NCBI RefSeq assembly: GCF_014805625.2
Contig: NW_023998417.1
Span: forward strand, 10,236,563 to 10,300,562
Direction: 5' to 3'
Source of the DNA: Glossina fuscipes
Taxonomy: Eukaryota; Arthropoda; Insecta; Diptera; Glossinidae
DNA length: 64,000 nucleotides
Positions 13,000 through 25,999 of the stretch are shown one piece after another. The notes under the pieces were generated by a model that did not search any database, was not told where the DNA came from, and worked only from the letters and a program-made list of their open reading frames with translations. The position numbers and the translations under genes were made by a program. Each line of letters opens with the position of its first letter. The first letter of the stretch is position 1.

Positions 13000-15900
13000 G
13001 AATGTCTTTGATATCGAAATAATGCGTTACATTTTAAAAAGGTTTTATTTCCAATCTTATTAAGGATGTCCTGGAAAATTTATATACATATCTGTGGAAA
13101 GTTTGTTTATCTTTGCGATTTCTGCAAACCTAGACGGCTTTATTAGTTTAGCTCATTAATTTGAGTCGTTATTGAACTTCCTAATCAGAAGAATAGAAAG
13201 GGAGCACTCATTATTAAGATGTCCGGCGCGAAGAATCAATGAGAAATTCTTTGAGATGGTTTTGTGTTTGACGTCTTTACAGGGATACGAACATCAAAAA
13301 GCTGAGGATTTTCCATTTATTTTCATTAGCAGATATTTACCAAGCAAGTTAAGTTTTTTTTTTCTTTTTTTCTCCTTACGACGAAAGCGATAAGCGCGTA
13401 AATATGTTATTTCGGTCACGCTTTGTTATTAAAAGAAAAACAAAAAAAAAAAGAGGAGAGGAGAGAAAAAAAGTGGACATAAACAATGGCTGCCATTGAT
13501 TTGTGTTGGTTGCCTGCTTTAAACAGTTTTCACACAATACAATTTTAATGGTTTTTTTTTTTTTTTTTTTTTTTTTGCTTCTTTTTACAAAAGAGCTTTT
13601 GAATGATGCTTTTCGTTAACGTGTAAGGAACTGAGGGTGAATGCGTAAAGAGCTGCAAAAATGTAAAGTATTAAAAAGCCATAATTTAAAAACACACCGC
13701 TTAACATACACCGCCACCCACTTTTCAAATTTATTTACTTTGACTGTAGTGTCAAAAAGCAGTCAAAAATATTTTTCTAATTATTTCCCAAAGAAAATGA
13801 AAATGCAATGCATCACTAGGGACGTACAAAAAAAAGAAATTCATTTTGAATAATTTTCTTCTTTTACACATTATTCGCATCTTATTTTTGTATTTGTATA
13901 TAATTTCGACATGGTGGCCTAGCGAGCGATGTGATATATTAATATTTTTGTCCCTTTTGCCTTACATACGATAGGCAATCTACACAACAAAACCTAGTCG
14001 TAAGCAACCTATTCGAAGAGAGCGGCAGCAAATGGGCAACAAGTGACTGTACAAACATATTTGCAGATCGATAACATGACAACTTGAACAAGTATTATCG
14101 ACAAGTTTACGATAAATCCCTATATTGGGAAGGTTCAGCTTTCTATATCAGAGAGTCCTTATGTGATGGCTGCACTTGATGGATATTTTATAACCTTAAC
14201 CTAAATAAGGATATATGCATATATGCACATGTAAACTCTGATCTCTCTAGGTTTCAAACGAGAGCAGACCAAAAAACTGGTATAGACTTGTAACAGTTGT
14301 TGGAGAGTCCAAGGACTGCAAATAATTTAATTTTTTTGATAGGCTCCCCAAGTAATATTTTTGGACAGAATTTGACCTTAATGTGGACTTGCTCGACGAT
14401 TATTGCGTACGTGTTTGATACAAACCCGCTCTATAAGCATAAACTTGCATGGCCGCTATCTATGATGAGGTCAAGATCCTTGTGCGCTATAGCTTCGTAG
14501 AGCAAGAACTATTCGAATACACTTTTATTTATTATTCCATTATTCATAGGCCATTTGTCAGGCGTATTAATATTCGCTCTAAAGCGAACGTAGCTGCTTT
14601 GTTCTTTATTTTTGTAAAGGAAAAATTTATTAAAATTTTGTTTTGTGATATAATTCTGACATCTGTTTAAGATTTACGACCTTCAACCTTGAGTATGAAA
14701 TGATGTCTGAAATATGTATTCTCTAGAGTCTGTTTTAAAGTTAAATGCGTAAATTAACGATTGAATTGTATATTCTGTCTTTGTAGCTTTTCTTGAATGA
14801 ATCGTTTTTGTGGCTTGCCCCGCATGCACGCAGCCAGAGTGCTGTCTTACTCCTGCTCTCACTCTCTCTCTCTCTCTCTCTCTCTCTTCCTCATTATCTA
14901 TTCCTCTCCTTCTCCTTATCATATATATGTCTGTTTTCTATTTAACTATTCAAAAAAAAATTTTTTTTTTTTTTTTTTTTTTTAGTAATTTATGCCAATT
15001 TAATTAAGTAGATCAAACACAAGGTAATTCCGCCGCTATTTCAAGCGGATGATAATAATAGTTAATTAGGAAAAGTTAATGTAGAGAATTTAATATAATG
15101 AAATTTGGAATACGTTATTTTAAAGAAATTTCTACATTATTCACTATTTAAAAAAGCTCATAAAGGTTTAGGAAAAAGACAAAGTATTCGCAATCGCGAA
15201 ATGGAGCCATAGTATGCGTTTTTAGAACGGCCATGTCCCGCCTATGAATAACCAGATAAATATGAATGTAAATAACAATCAATAGGTCGCTCGTCTGTCC
15301 GATTGGTTTTTTAAATATTCATAATCGCCAAAATTAAAAGAAAAGCTATATATAATATAGTGATTAATAGGTTCCCGCGTGGACCTTGCAGACTACAATA
15401 CATTATCGATGCCTGCTTTTTATGGAACGATTTATGATGAACCTCGAAATATGTTACCGCAATGATTATCATCGTTTGATCCAAATTACTTTCCCTGAGA
15501 CGGTCTTTTGAGATTTGCAAACAAAGACTAAAGTGGAGCAACACGAACTATCGATATGATTGCTTATGTTTCTGTTCTACCATGAGTTTACCATTTGAAA
15601 TATATCCTTGCCGTTCTCATCTTGCACCAAAATTGTCATGCACTCCATTCTGATGTCCTTTTTGTAGAAGAAGAAGAAACGATTTTCAGAGTTTTATTTT
15701 GTGTTTTTTCGTATAACTATCTCTTTTGAGCCAATATCATCAGCTTACATACGACCTCTTATATAACTGGCAATCCACCTATAATTTGTTGTTTTTGTAG
15801 GAGAAAAGTTGCCATCACTTTTAAGTTCATCATTGGGTCATTATAACCACTGTGGTGTCTAAAAAAGTGATAGAAAAGATATGGAATGTTCACGCGAATC

Positions 15901-18675
15901 GTTCGAGGATTGACGCGCTGTAAAAATTATGTGGATATTTTGTTACAACTCTACGCTACATCCAGTAGGTTACTGCTTAAAAGGGTAAGGTTTTCTACTG
16001 AATATCTTTTGCTTCTTGTACAATTCTTCCTACAAATTCTCCAATTTTCGCCAGAAGACATCAAGAAATTATAGTTTGTTGGTGGCATACACGATTTACT
16101 TTTCATAAAAAAACCACTTGTATGAGGGCTAAGTCATGCATGTGACATCTTTTCACAAAAAAATAACAATATTTATGGATACATTATCCGCATGAGTTTT
16201 CAACTCAATTGCCTCAAGACAACATAATATGTGCGAAGAAATGAACACATATATATGTATTAGGCATACATTGTTATTCACATAAACTTAATCAGATTTC
16301 ATATAAATCAAAACATTGATAATTTTGCAAGTTTTTTTTTTTTATTCTCTTACAATATATCACTTCTGTGAGAAAGTTACAGCGGGGGTCAGTGCACAGT
16401 GTATACTTTATCACTTTCAATTTTCGAGCAAGATAACATTCCAATAAGCATTTTTGCAAATTATAAATAATAAAATCTAAGAAGTGGTTCACAAATTTAC
16501 AGACGATTAAATAATTTTCCTTTTACTTGAACGCACGGAAATAATAAACGCATAGAAGAAATCCTCATCTATATGTATATGTATGTATGCATCACGCTCT
16601 ACATTGTATTGCATTTGCTTTTGCGTTATATCAATGAGTTATTATCAAATTAATAGAAAATCAAAAACTGTTTATTAAAACTTCTACATAAGTTCTCCTT
16701 TTACTTGTATAATAATAAAATTTCACAATTAGATCTTCTTCTCTAGAAGCATAATTCTCATGGATGGGATACCCGAAATGTCGTTTAGGTGACCCAAATT
16801 TGGTACGGTTAAGTTGCACGTCACATTACTATTATGGGCCAATAAAAACTAGACAAGGTTGCCTTTATTTTTGTAGGAGCAGTTATTGATCCACTGGATC
16901 TAAATTTTTCACAGTAACTCAGTATATGAAAGTAGCACTTTTCCTATGACTTTTGCCAAGAAATTTTGAAAATTTCTTCATATTTTTCCTTATAACGACT
17001 TTTCCAAACAAAGCGGTCCGATTCAAAACGCTTTAGTAGACTGTGTCTTTTGTGCGAAAGCCCCTCCAAGTGCCAAATTTTGTCAAAATATATCCAAAAA
17101 TTTCAACGTTAGACAGAAGAAACATGGATAAACATCAGATGAACGGAATAAATACGGAAATTATTCTCCATCGATCGCGTGTCTGATTCTTCCAGGCCTT
17201 ATATACAATCCCATTCACTTATAAGAAGTTTAGAATACAAAATGTGCTCATAACTTATACAAGGTTGTAAAGATTTTCTGAAATTTTTCATTTATATAAA
17301 ACTAAAGCAATCATGAAAAAATCAGATCTTTAATCTCTTTTTGTCAATAAATCGCCATCCTGTACAGATATCGCTGGAAAAGTTCTCTTGAAAAATTGTT
17401 GCTCATTATTAACTCATAGACACTGCATATATTAGTTTGGTAGAAAAGTTTTGTCGTCACTTACATAGAGCATGTGAGTTTGAAGATGTTTAATGTGTTC
17501 CTCAGCAACGCGACGATGGAAGAGGAGTTCTTTTGCAAAGCGATTAGGTTTGGATTATCCTCCAACAGGGATCACAAAGTGTCATTATCACTTCTTTGAG
17601 ACTACAAGCTCCCGAAAAAAACCGTCAAACCATATTTGGAAATTCCGAGCATTTATAATTTCACTCCTTAACGTACCGGTGCATTGCTTCCTTTCAGCAA
17701 CTCATACCACACTTCACTTTGCACTTTGAAGTTAACTAATAAAAGGCACAGAAAGTAGTCTTTCGTATATCCCACGAAGGATAAGTTAATTGATAATACC
17801 CAACATGGCGCGTTCTATTTGCTTTCCTTTCGCTTGAGAAATAAAATTACCCAGAGGTACTAAAATGTGACAGAACTTTCTCGCCAACCATTTACAGCCT
17901 TCCTAGGTTTGTTGACGTTACCTACATTAACTTGTGGTCTTCGAATTACATATCAATTTCCTATTTGATCAAATTGCTTTCTTTAGTGATGGTAGTGTTG
18001 GTTGTAGTGTTAGCAGAATTGAGCCTGGAACTGGAAAGGATCAATGACGTGAATGAAAAATTTTATAATTTTTACGGTTATTAGTTAAAGCGGAAAGCGC
18101 GTCAGCAGGCGCTTTGGTTTTCTCTCACTTAAGAATTTTCTCTCAGCCATTCTTGCCATTTTCCCAACGCCCATATACTATTATGTAACGCAAGAAAATT
18201 AATCTACAGTTTTAACGAAATGTTTACAAAAATGAAATTTTACGAAAGGCATATGAAATTTATTTTCTCGATCTCATATAGAAAGTAAAAGCAACAACAA
18301 TGCAAAAGTAGAAAAATAGTTTGTTTTTTTTTTTTTTTGTTTTTTCTTTGCTCTTTTTTTGCTAAATAAACAATTTTGACAAATTACTACAGAATATTAT
18401 TTGCTCTTTTGATTATATCATATTGTAACGAATACTTTTGGTAAACATTTGCTTAACATTCGTCACGCCATTCCTTCTTATCTATTTTCATCAATTGACC
18501 GACAACATAAACGCCTTATCCCCTTACAATGAAACGATAAGCAATGTTATCTTCTTCGAGACAATCTGCATTTTATTGCGATAACTTTTTATGCTCGCCA
18601 TCGAGAAGTAAAGGTGTACAAATTTCATCATATCGTTTATCAGTTCCCAGATGAGCGGAGCAAAGATTACACAAA
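13000..18675. other. Gene-poor stretch
   Basis: No supported gene was found. Several poly-T/A tracts (13553-13576, 14961-14982, 18322-18340) and a CT microsatellite (about 14861-14886) are present. Near 16.75-17.16 kb there is older-looking repeat material ('aagtgccaaattttgtcaaa'). A methionine-led frame at 15886-15984 ends at an AGG|GTAAGG donor, but neither a downstream partner nor a family could be found. Confidence 0.4.
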
Positions 18676-18756
18676 TTAAAGATAATCCCCATCAGCGGAA
18701 CATTCTTGACAGGCCTTGATCATTGGATTGATTCGCGTGCAAGTGAGCTTAGAAAA
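18676..18756 (-). CDS. Candidate orphan terminal exon, cysteine-containing
   Basis: On the minus strand a strong acceptor (tttttctcttttgcag) is followed by 26 codons and TAA in phase 0. The peptide contains FSKLTCTRINPMIKACQECS and ends ADGDYL. It has three cysteines spaced C-x9-C-x2-C and looks like the tail of a small protein. No upstream exon could be fixed, although the general plan (short cysteine-bearing last exon, phase 0) recalls the peptide genes at 39-42 kb. Family unknown. Confidence 0.3.
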   Translation of the reverse strand, partial: FSKLTCTRINPMIKACQECSADGDYL

Positions 18757-19269
18757 CTGCAAAAGAGAAAAACTGGCAGATTATAATCCCAATATTTGTA
18801 TGAATGCATGTGTTCGTTAATAATCTATGAAAGGAGGAAAGACTCGAAGCGAGTGGGAGTGTGTGACGAGCGTTCAAAATTCGTTGCAAAACGAGTATAG
18901 TTTTCGTTTTTTGTTCCTTCGCGCTATGTTAGTTCTATTATTATTATTATGTTTATTGAAAGTAAAATGAAAACATTTCATGAAATACTTTATTGAAACA
19001 TATCTCCCCCTCTCATGTTTAGCTAGGACACTGGTTAACTTCATAAAGTTGGCAAATATATTAGAATTTCTCAATTTGCAAAAAAAACGAAGTGAGATGA
19101 AAGATTTTTGCAAAGCGTAGTGCGTACGGAGCTCAAACTTGCCCGTAGAAGCCGAGTTTTGAAACTTCAAATCTATGCCTGACAACTGCTTAATACTAGA
19201 AGCTCAAGCATTCTAATTTTTACTGGGCTTTAGGTTGAAAAATATCGAAACACTTTTCTTCTTGTTCTC

Positions 19270-19645
19270 AATCTCCTACACTACTTGCGGTACAAAGGTA
19301 TACTAAGTTTGTGTGAGTATCGGTATATATACCCAAAAGAACTTGGGATAACCACACCTTTCTATTGTACCGACCAATGCAGAATCACTTTTTTAATCGA
19401 TTTGCTCTTATATGTCCGTCTGTCCGTCTGTCCGTTTCGTATCCTTTCGTTCAGCCTACAGGCTGCAAATGTTTGATTTATTTTAATGAAATTTAGTGAG
19501 CCAACATCTTTCAATCCAATGGCTATTGAAAATGGTTCGGATTGAGTTACTTTTTCGACCACTGCTCATAGAAGTCTATGGTATATGGTATTTAATGGCG
19601 AACCGTGCCCCATTTCAGTACTTTTACTTGTTTTTATGTTTCATG
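19270..19645 (+). repeat. GTCCGTCTGTCC-family repeat copy
   Basis: This is one of the best-preserved copies. The modules in order are: 'ctacactacttgcggtacaa' and an AGGTATACTAAG block; 'agaacttgggataaccacac'; a triplicated 'gtccgtctgtccgtctgtcc'; 'cagcctacaggctgcaaat'; 'aatggttcggattgagttac'; and a terminal 'tacttttacttgttttt'. It is transcriptionally uninformative and contains no full-length coding frame. Confidence 0.75.
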
Positions 19646-20888
19646 CTTTTCTTGAAAATTTTTGGAATTAGTTTTGCGCATACGTTGATATAATAGAAAA
19701 GCAAAACAAAAGTGTAAAGTAAAGTCCAGTTAGTTTAAGTTTAGTCCTTCACTCGTTCAAACGAAGAAAGACTAAGTCTTCCCATTGCATCGGACCTTGA
19801 TCTTGAAAATATGCTTCGTATTAGTGTGCATTTATTTGTGGGTATAAAAGACTATATATAAAAGCTTGATTATATGTATCCTTCAAGCCATACAATGAGA
19901 ATGAACTACGAGTTAACAAAAGAAGGCAAACAAGATGTAGAGGAGGGGAGTTGTTGTCATCATACAACTTGATATGAATAATCGATGTATTTAAAAAAGT
20001 AAACTCTCAAGAGTTTATGGAATCGAAAAATATATTAAAAAATTTTTTTTTCATATTCTTCTAAGTAACGCAATTACAACAACATAAAAACGCTAGTAAT
20101 CGAAATGGCAGACCAAGAACATATGAAATAAAAATCACGCTTATTTTTCAATAAACGACCCTTAAAAGGCGAAACAAAACACTCATAACTATTCATTGAA
20201 GGACACACACACTTTCGCATCACATTGAGAAATAATGCGCTAGAGAAAAAAAGAAATCTCAAAAAAAAAAAAAAAAAAACAGAAAACACATACACATCCG
20301 TAGTGTAGTAGAAATGGAAAACATTCTAACCGATATGCATGACTAATGCCATAACTGGGAAAAGATTTCCGGCTAACCGAATGTTTATACGTAAAAGGGT
20401 TATAACTTTTCACTATTATTACGGTTATGTATTATTATTATTATTGTATTGTATTGTGTTGTATTGCATTGTGTGGGTGCCATAATTTAATAGATATTTG
20501 AATGAAAAGAAAAAAAAAAAAAAAAAAAACAACAGTTATATTAAATATAAATGTATTTATGCTAAACGGACAGATATACAAGATATATAAGAAATCGACT
20601 ATACGCACGCATGCATACACACACACAGACACACACAGAGAGACACGCATATGCGATAGAAAATACGAGGAAAATTTTTGTATTGAAATTGTGTTTTCAA
20701 GATTTCGAATAATAATGATGCATTCGTTATGTCGTTTTCCTAATTTAACCCCTTTTTTTATATTTTATTGGAATGGCATGAAGTAAAGGGAAAAATAGTT
20801 TTGCACATTATTAAATTTTCGAGTGTAGCACTTGAAAAAACGCATAAAAGATGATTGAAATCGTGAAAAAGAGAGTACCGCATGCTGA

Positions 20889-20928
<40 letters not shown>
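20889..20928 (+). repeat. (TTA)n microsatellite
   Basis: A near-perfect run of about 13 TTA/ATT triplets. Confidence 0.9.
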
Positions 20929-21189
20929 AATCACATCATATTCATAAACATTTATGAGGGTTGCGTCTTATGTCCGCCTTTCACACAAGCATCCTGACAG
21001 TGTATTAAAATTGATTTTTCCATACGCATTAGAAGGACGACAGAGTTAGAAATGGCTTTGAAAAAAAACATAAACACGAAAATACGTCTCCGTGTACTTA
21101 TGGCACTTTTACGCAAAAAAATTAATGATTAATGATATTTAACGGGACCGAATTTTTTTTAACCGCATTGTTCCGTTTACGGAAAATTC

Positions 21190-21590
21190 TGACATTTAAG
21201 CCCTTTTTTATAGCTTAATAGCAAATTTCGGTTGATTTGTACGGTATCAGAAGGTCCTCTAGACCTTAAAAAAAATTATGGCTTACACTTAGGCTGCTTA
21301 GTTAAAGGTAGGGTCAGCAGCAACCTGCGTGCAAAAATTTCTAATATTTTTGCTAAATTTAAAGTTGATAGCTTCGTTTTCGTGGATAGGAGAATGTTTA
21401 CAGCAGACATTACGCAATCGGACAGATGGACATGCTTAAATTGGTTCAGAATTTTATGCTTATCAAAAGTATGTATACTTTGTGGGGTCTATGATGCTTG
21501 CTTCCAGGCGTTGCAAACGTGTTGACAAGTTGAATATACCTCTCATCCTTCAGTGATGAGTATGAACATAAATAAGAGAAGTTTCTATGC
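21190..21590 (+). repeat. Fragment of a second, pan-dipteran-looking dispersed repeat
   Basis: The block contains 'cggacagatggacatgctta' and then 'actttgtggggtctatgatg'. It continues with 'ggcgttgcaaacgtgttgac' and 'aatatacctctcatccttca'. From memory this arrangement is typical of short interspersed repeats found across fly genomes in either orientation. It explains the 97-codon open frame in the block. Confidence 0.55.
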
Positions 21591-21974
21591 TAACAAAACA
21601 TTTAAGTCTGAAATTTTATCGGATTTTAGCGAAGTAGATCAACAGGTAATCAGCACAATTTTTTTGAGTCATGAACAACTGGTTACCGTTTTGTTACATT
21701 CTTGCATCAATTATTCATTTAAATAATGCTGGTGAACTATTTTATGAAATTGACACTAATAACATTATTAATATGTATGTACACTAGAAAAATGTTATAT
21801 ATAATCAAAAGGAAGAAAAAACACTTATGAATCACTAAACTTTATTCCTATAATAGACACACTTCTCCCTATCCAAGAAGGGCGTACATGTATGGTATGG
21901 AATTTATAATATAATCGTAAACTATTAGCAAAAATATTTTACACTATCCGGAAGGGAAAAAGATAGGGAAGCGG

Positions 21975-22140
21975 TAATACGCTAGTGCTGTGCCTTTACC
22001 GAGTGAGCACTCACTATGGCTACGACGAACCTGTACTGTACCGCATTAAAGCTTGAACCCATGAGCACAGGCTTGGTAGCAGCGATTCTTACGTATTCGG
22101 CTATTCAAGAGCAAGTTGGGCTCTTTTGAAGGAGACTAAA
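21975..22140 (-). repeat. tRNA-like SINE-type repeat, copy 2
   Basis: On the minus strand: 'taagaatcgctgctaccaag', a B-box-like 'catgggttcaagctttaat', then 'gtgagtgctcactcggtaaa'. It is the same family as 6985-7140. A further partial copy in the opposite orientation seems to lie at about 22700-22810 ('aggtaagaatcagcgcag'). Confidence 0.55.
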
Positions 22141-24506
22141 GGTCTAACATACTCAGCCGCGTCAGTCCAATCCAATCTGTCTTTCTTTTTTTGCTGACCA
22201 TTTTCTCACCACAATTCTAATAAAATGCATTCAATAAGCAGGTGCTACGTGCCCACGTAGAGGCATAATGAAAGTCATTACATTGTAAGCAACTGACTGA
22301 CTGAAAGTCATTACATTGTACGCAAATTTTACAGGCTATAGGTTACTCTAATAATAGACGCGGTCACAAACACCAACAATGGAATTCAGTGCTGATATTA
22401 AACAACAACGCTGCCATTCGGAGAATTAGCTCCGAGCAGTTCATCACTTCTTTTGAATACCGATAAAGGATTGCTAATAAGCTGCATTTCTGAAAGTAAT
22501 CATAGTGCAATTATTTTGTTAGTGTTGAAAAGTAGGTTAGCTTCCTATCGATGATTAAATGAAACTTTAGCTTCCCAGATGCATGTTTCTTGGTCCAATT
22601 GCTGCACAGTTTTGCTACTAAAAAGGAAAAGTGCTACGATAGATAAAGATTAAGGATCTATAGAAAAAGAAATATCTGCTAAATGCTGGTAGATAAGCAA
22701 GAGTAACCGAATAGGTAAGAATCAGCGCAGTATAGTTCATTTTTGTCGTAGTTACACTGAATGCTTACTCACACACCCACTGTTCAGTGCCGCAACCTCC
22801 CTAGCTCTTCCCCCTTTTTCATTTCCTTCTAACCATCACCGTTTTACCTCAATACAGGACATGCCTTCCGTCATCGCTTATACTAAAAAGAAAGTAAAAA
22901 ATTAAAAAAAAAAAAACGGGCTTACGGATGTATTCAGTTTAATATTGTAGGCAAACGACATGCTTTTTTTCACCTTTTGCTTCTTGTTAACATTTCTGCT
23001 CGTTCTTCTTTTTTTTCTGTTCAACTTTAAATTCAATGAGCAACGATTAATTCTTCTCGCTAAGGATTTATTCATTTTCATCTCGTTGGATTCCAATTTG
23101 CTAGTAAGTCTCAATAAAGGATAAGAAAGATAATCTAGTCCTATGATTGAAAATGTTTTCTATCAATTTCCAAAGAAGCGGTAAAAATAAAAATATTTCT
23201 TAATACAAAGTGCTTATAAACAAAAATACTAAAACAATGTAATAAATTGAACAGATTCTCGTTTATTTTTTTACTTAAACGCTACCAGTTTAAGCAGATT
23301 CGGATTGGACACATTTTAAAGTTATGTCCACCATCACACCCGGCCGCTCAGAAAAGTTGTTCTTTATTTATAGCTCGTACGGTGAGAAATTCCCGTTGGT
23401 ATTTTATTTGCTTATGTGTGTAATTTGTTTACGTAGGAAATTTATTTGACTTTTTGTGAATAAATGACACGTTTCGTTTTTTCCTTCTTTCTCTTTTCTC
23501 CTTTTTTGCATTTTCCATATCATGAAAATTAGTTATTTCTTCTTTTTGTAAAATATTTGGAAGGCAATCTTTTGTATAAAAATCTTTTCGATTTCAATAA
23601 TACACAAAAATTTGCGCAAATATTATACAAATAAACTCACACATGTACATAGAAATTTCTATAGGCATACGCTTTCACACTTCCGTTTCCTTTTTTCGGT
23701 TTTTAAGAAAAACAGGAAGCGCTGATATTTTTCTGGAAAACTCAAAGTAAAACAAATCCCTTTAGAAATTCATACACTCACTCCTCCTGCACTATTGTAA
23801 GTGACAACGTAGGCATTCTCTAAAGGCTAAGCAATAATAATTCTTTACTTAGAAAATTGTCATTTCAGTAGTTTATAAAATATATCAAAGATATGTTAAG
23901 ATTTTCAATTTTCTATAAAGAGAACTTATTAAATGAGAAAGAGAATGATGCATTTAATATTGTAACTGTAAATATCTATCTACGCTTGTAGCTTGTATTT
24001 AAAAGTATGGATAGTTCATATGTTATGCATACACAACATACAACAAACAATTCAACTTGGATTGGATGCTTTCGCTTTGATTAAGTCAAATTTAATCAAA
24101 TAATTCACTGATTGCATAATTATGTAAAAGCCACAATTCCGGTCATTTGCATAATCATTCAAAAAAGTTGAACAATTGCTTGTCGTTTAACAGAATTAAT
24201 TTTCGTGCGCTTTGCAACACTTTTTGTGGGAATCATCTAATGCACAAACCCTTGCAAACACATATCAAGTCAGCTGCTAAACTTTGTTTGTTTTACAGAC
24301 AAGCTATGAGCATGTGAATAATTTCCTTCTTCTTTCTGTTCATGGCAAAGCGTTGCCATTTATTGAAAGCAGCTCCGTTTTCTCTCTCTCTCTCTCTCTC
24401 TTGGCCTATTGTGTAAACAGCTGTAAAGTGGTAGCACTAACAGCTGTTGTACTGTACTCTTTTTTTTTCTTTTTTTTTTTTGTCAATACAATATATATAA
24501 GCAAAA

Positions 24507-25011
24507 ATGTTTAAATTTGCAAAATATCTTGCGGACTATGGTAAATAATTTAATTAAACATGTTCATAATGAATACAGACACAATTATTTTTGACTTTTT
24601 TAACATTTCCCAGGTTCTGTAGTTAACATAGCGAAAAATACAATCCGCTCAGTTAGTAAATCAGCTTCAGATACAAGTTCATTAGCAGCAGTCTCCAATG
24701 ATACCGATGAACCTATTGATATACCGAATCCATATCAAAAGGAGCGTTCTATCTGCATATTGTGCAAACATAATATAGTTCCGGATTATAAAAATGTTCG
24801 ACTTTTATCTCAGTTTCAATCACCATACACCGGTCGCATTTACGGACGTCATATAACGGGGTTATGTAAAACAAAGCAAGCCGAAGTCGAAACAGCAATA
24901 ACACGTGCGCAAGCTTGTGCTTTAATGCCTACTTATCATAAAGACATTGATTTCATCAAAGATCCTAAATTATTTAACCCGGAGAAACCCATACGCCCAC
25001 ATAAATACTAA
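24507..25011 (+). CDS. mRpS18C: Mitochondrial ribosomal protein bS18m (mRpS18C type)
   Basis: Small-subunit protein of the mitochondrial ribosome. There are two exons, 24507-24540 and 24614-25011, with a 73-bp intron (TATG|GTAAAT ... ttcccag|GTTC, phase 1). The predicted protein is about 143 residues. The first exon gives an N-terminus of only 11 residues plus one base. Residues to about 55 are serine/threonine-rich and fit a mitochondrial targeting region. The conserved S18 core begins at about residue 63 with CILCKHNIVPDYKNVRLLSQ, followed by the FQSPYTGRIYGRHITGLC block and an AKxxQAEVExAI-like helix; these are the hallmarks of S18-type proteins. The C-tail (DPKLFNPEKPIRPHKY) is typical of the insect C paralogue. 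It is convergent with the gene at 25112-25794, with only about 100 bp between the stop codons. The main uncertainty is which S18m paralogue it is. Confidence 0.9.
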
Positions 25012-25111
25012 ATTATTTTAATTTAAAAAATATATTGTATATTTGCTTTCTATCAAAAAATATTAATTCAAAACTCTTACAGAAATTTGATATTTGCATT
25101 TATATAATGCG

Positions 25112-25794
25112 TCAATCCTCTACATATTTAATCATATTTGCCGGTAATTGTAATTTGGTCAAAAGATGCTCGCGGCTTTCACTGGGATCAATTTTGGTCT
25201 GTAATTCTTGTAGAGCACTTCTAAAACCTGCTTGCCAAGTTTCAATGGCTTTCTTAAGTTCTTTTGCTCTCTCAGTATGCTGTCGGCGAGCTTGTAGCTC
25301 TTTTTCCATTTCATCTATTTGAGCTAAGACTTCTTCCTTGGATAATCGACTTAAATATTCTTCAACATTGTCATTTTGTGTCTTTGATTTATATAAGTTT
25401 TGTATAAATAGCTTTCAGGTTCGAGGTTATATCCTTCACCTTTTGTATCTATTTCATCGGAGGAATGGAATTGTAAGCGTTTTTTGCTTAATTTCTCTTT
25501 TAAATGCTTATTTGATGCCAATCTATGGGTTCGGCAATTTGTGCTTTTCGCTTGTTTACTCATTTCGTTAGAATTGACCGATGGCGTGTTTACTGACGAG
25601 GATAAAACCTTTTTGTTGCCTTTCTCCGATCCATATGAAACGGCAGCATTATTGCCAATCGTCCCCGATTTCCGACTTGGCGTTGCAGAGGCTGCTTGCG
25701 ATCTTACTCTTAAAGCACTACTAGATCCTCTTAAACCCAATCGCTTGATCGTGGTTTGTTTCGGTGTAGCTAGATTTGGGCTTTTTTTTTCCAT
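25112..25794 (-). CDS. SFR1/Mei5-like recombination mediator (tentative)
   Basis: The 5' part (25794 down to about 25400) encodes a basic, serine/threonine-rich, probably disordered region that starts MEKKSPNLATPKQTTIKRLG. The 3' part (about 25400 to 25112) lies in another frame. It encodes a coiled-coil segment (EEYLSRLSKEEVLAQIDEME), then ETWQAGFRSALQELQTKI and ends LLTKLQLPANMIKYVED. The order helix, W-x(3-4)-[SR]-x-A-L-x-E-L-Q, then a short 'L-x-L-P-x-x-x-[IL]-x-Y' tail resembles the C-terminal domain of SFR1 (Swi5-dependent recombination factor, Mei5 family), which with Swi5 supports Rad51/Dmc1 strand exchange. The frame change near 25375-25440 could be a short intron or a one-base error. 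I found no canonical donor/acceptor pair that keeps the frame. The assignment is by eye and tentative; a generic coiled-coil protein is the alternative. Confidence 0.5.
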
Positions 25795-25999
25795 ATTTCT
25801 CAGTATCTTCCTTGTCGGCCCTAATTAAACATACGCAAACGTAAATTGGGTGAAAAATGTTCACAAAATAATTTTAAAGCAACAAAAATTCGATTTGACG
25901 TATAAAATTACGAAAAAAAAAAAAAACACTTTAAATTTTGTGAACGAGTCGTAGTAGCAGAACGGTAAAGTGGCAGCACTAACCGGTAAGGATAACAGT

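Noticed and set aside
22360..22500. Minus-strand 40-plus-codon frame after an acceptor-like ttactttcag
   Set aside because: It adjoins SINE-like repeat material and the peptide is hydrophobic and unpatterned. Acceptor-like strings are very frequent in this AT-rich DNA.
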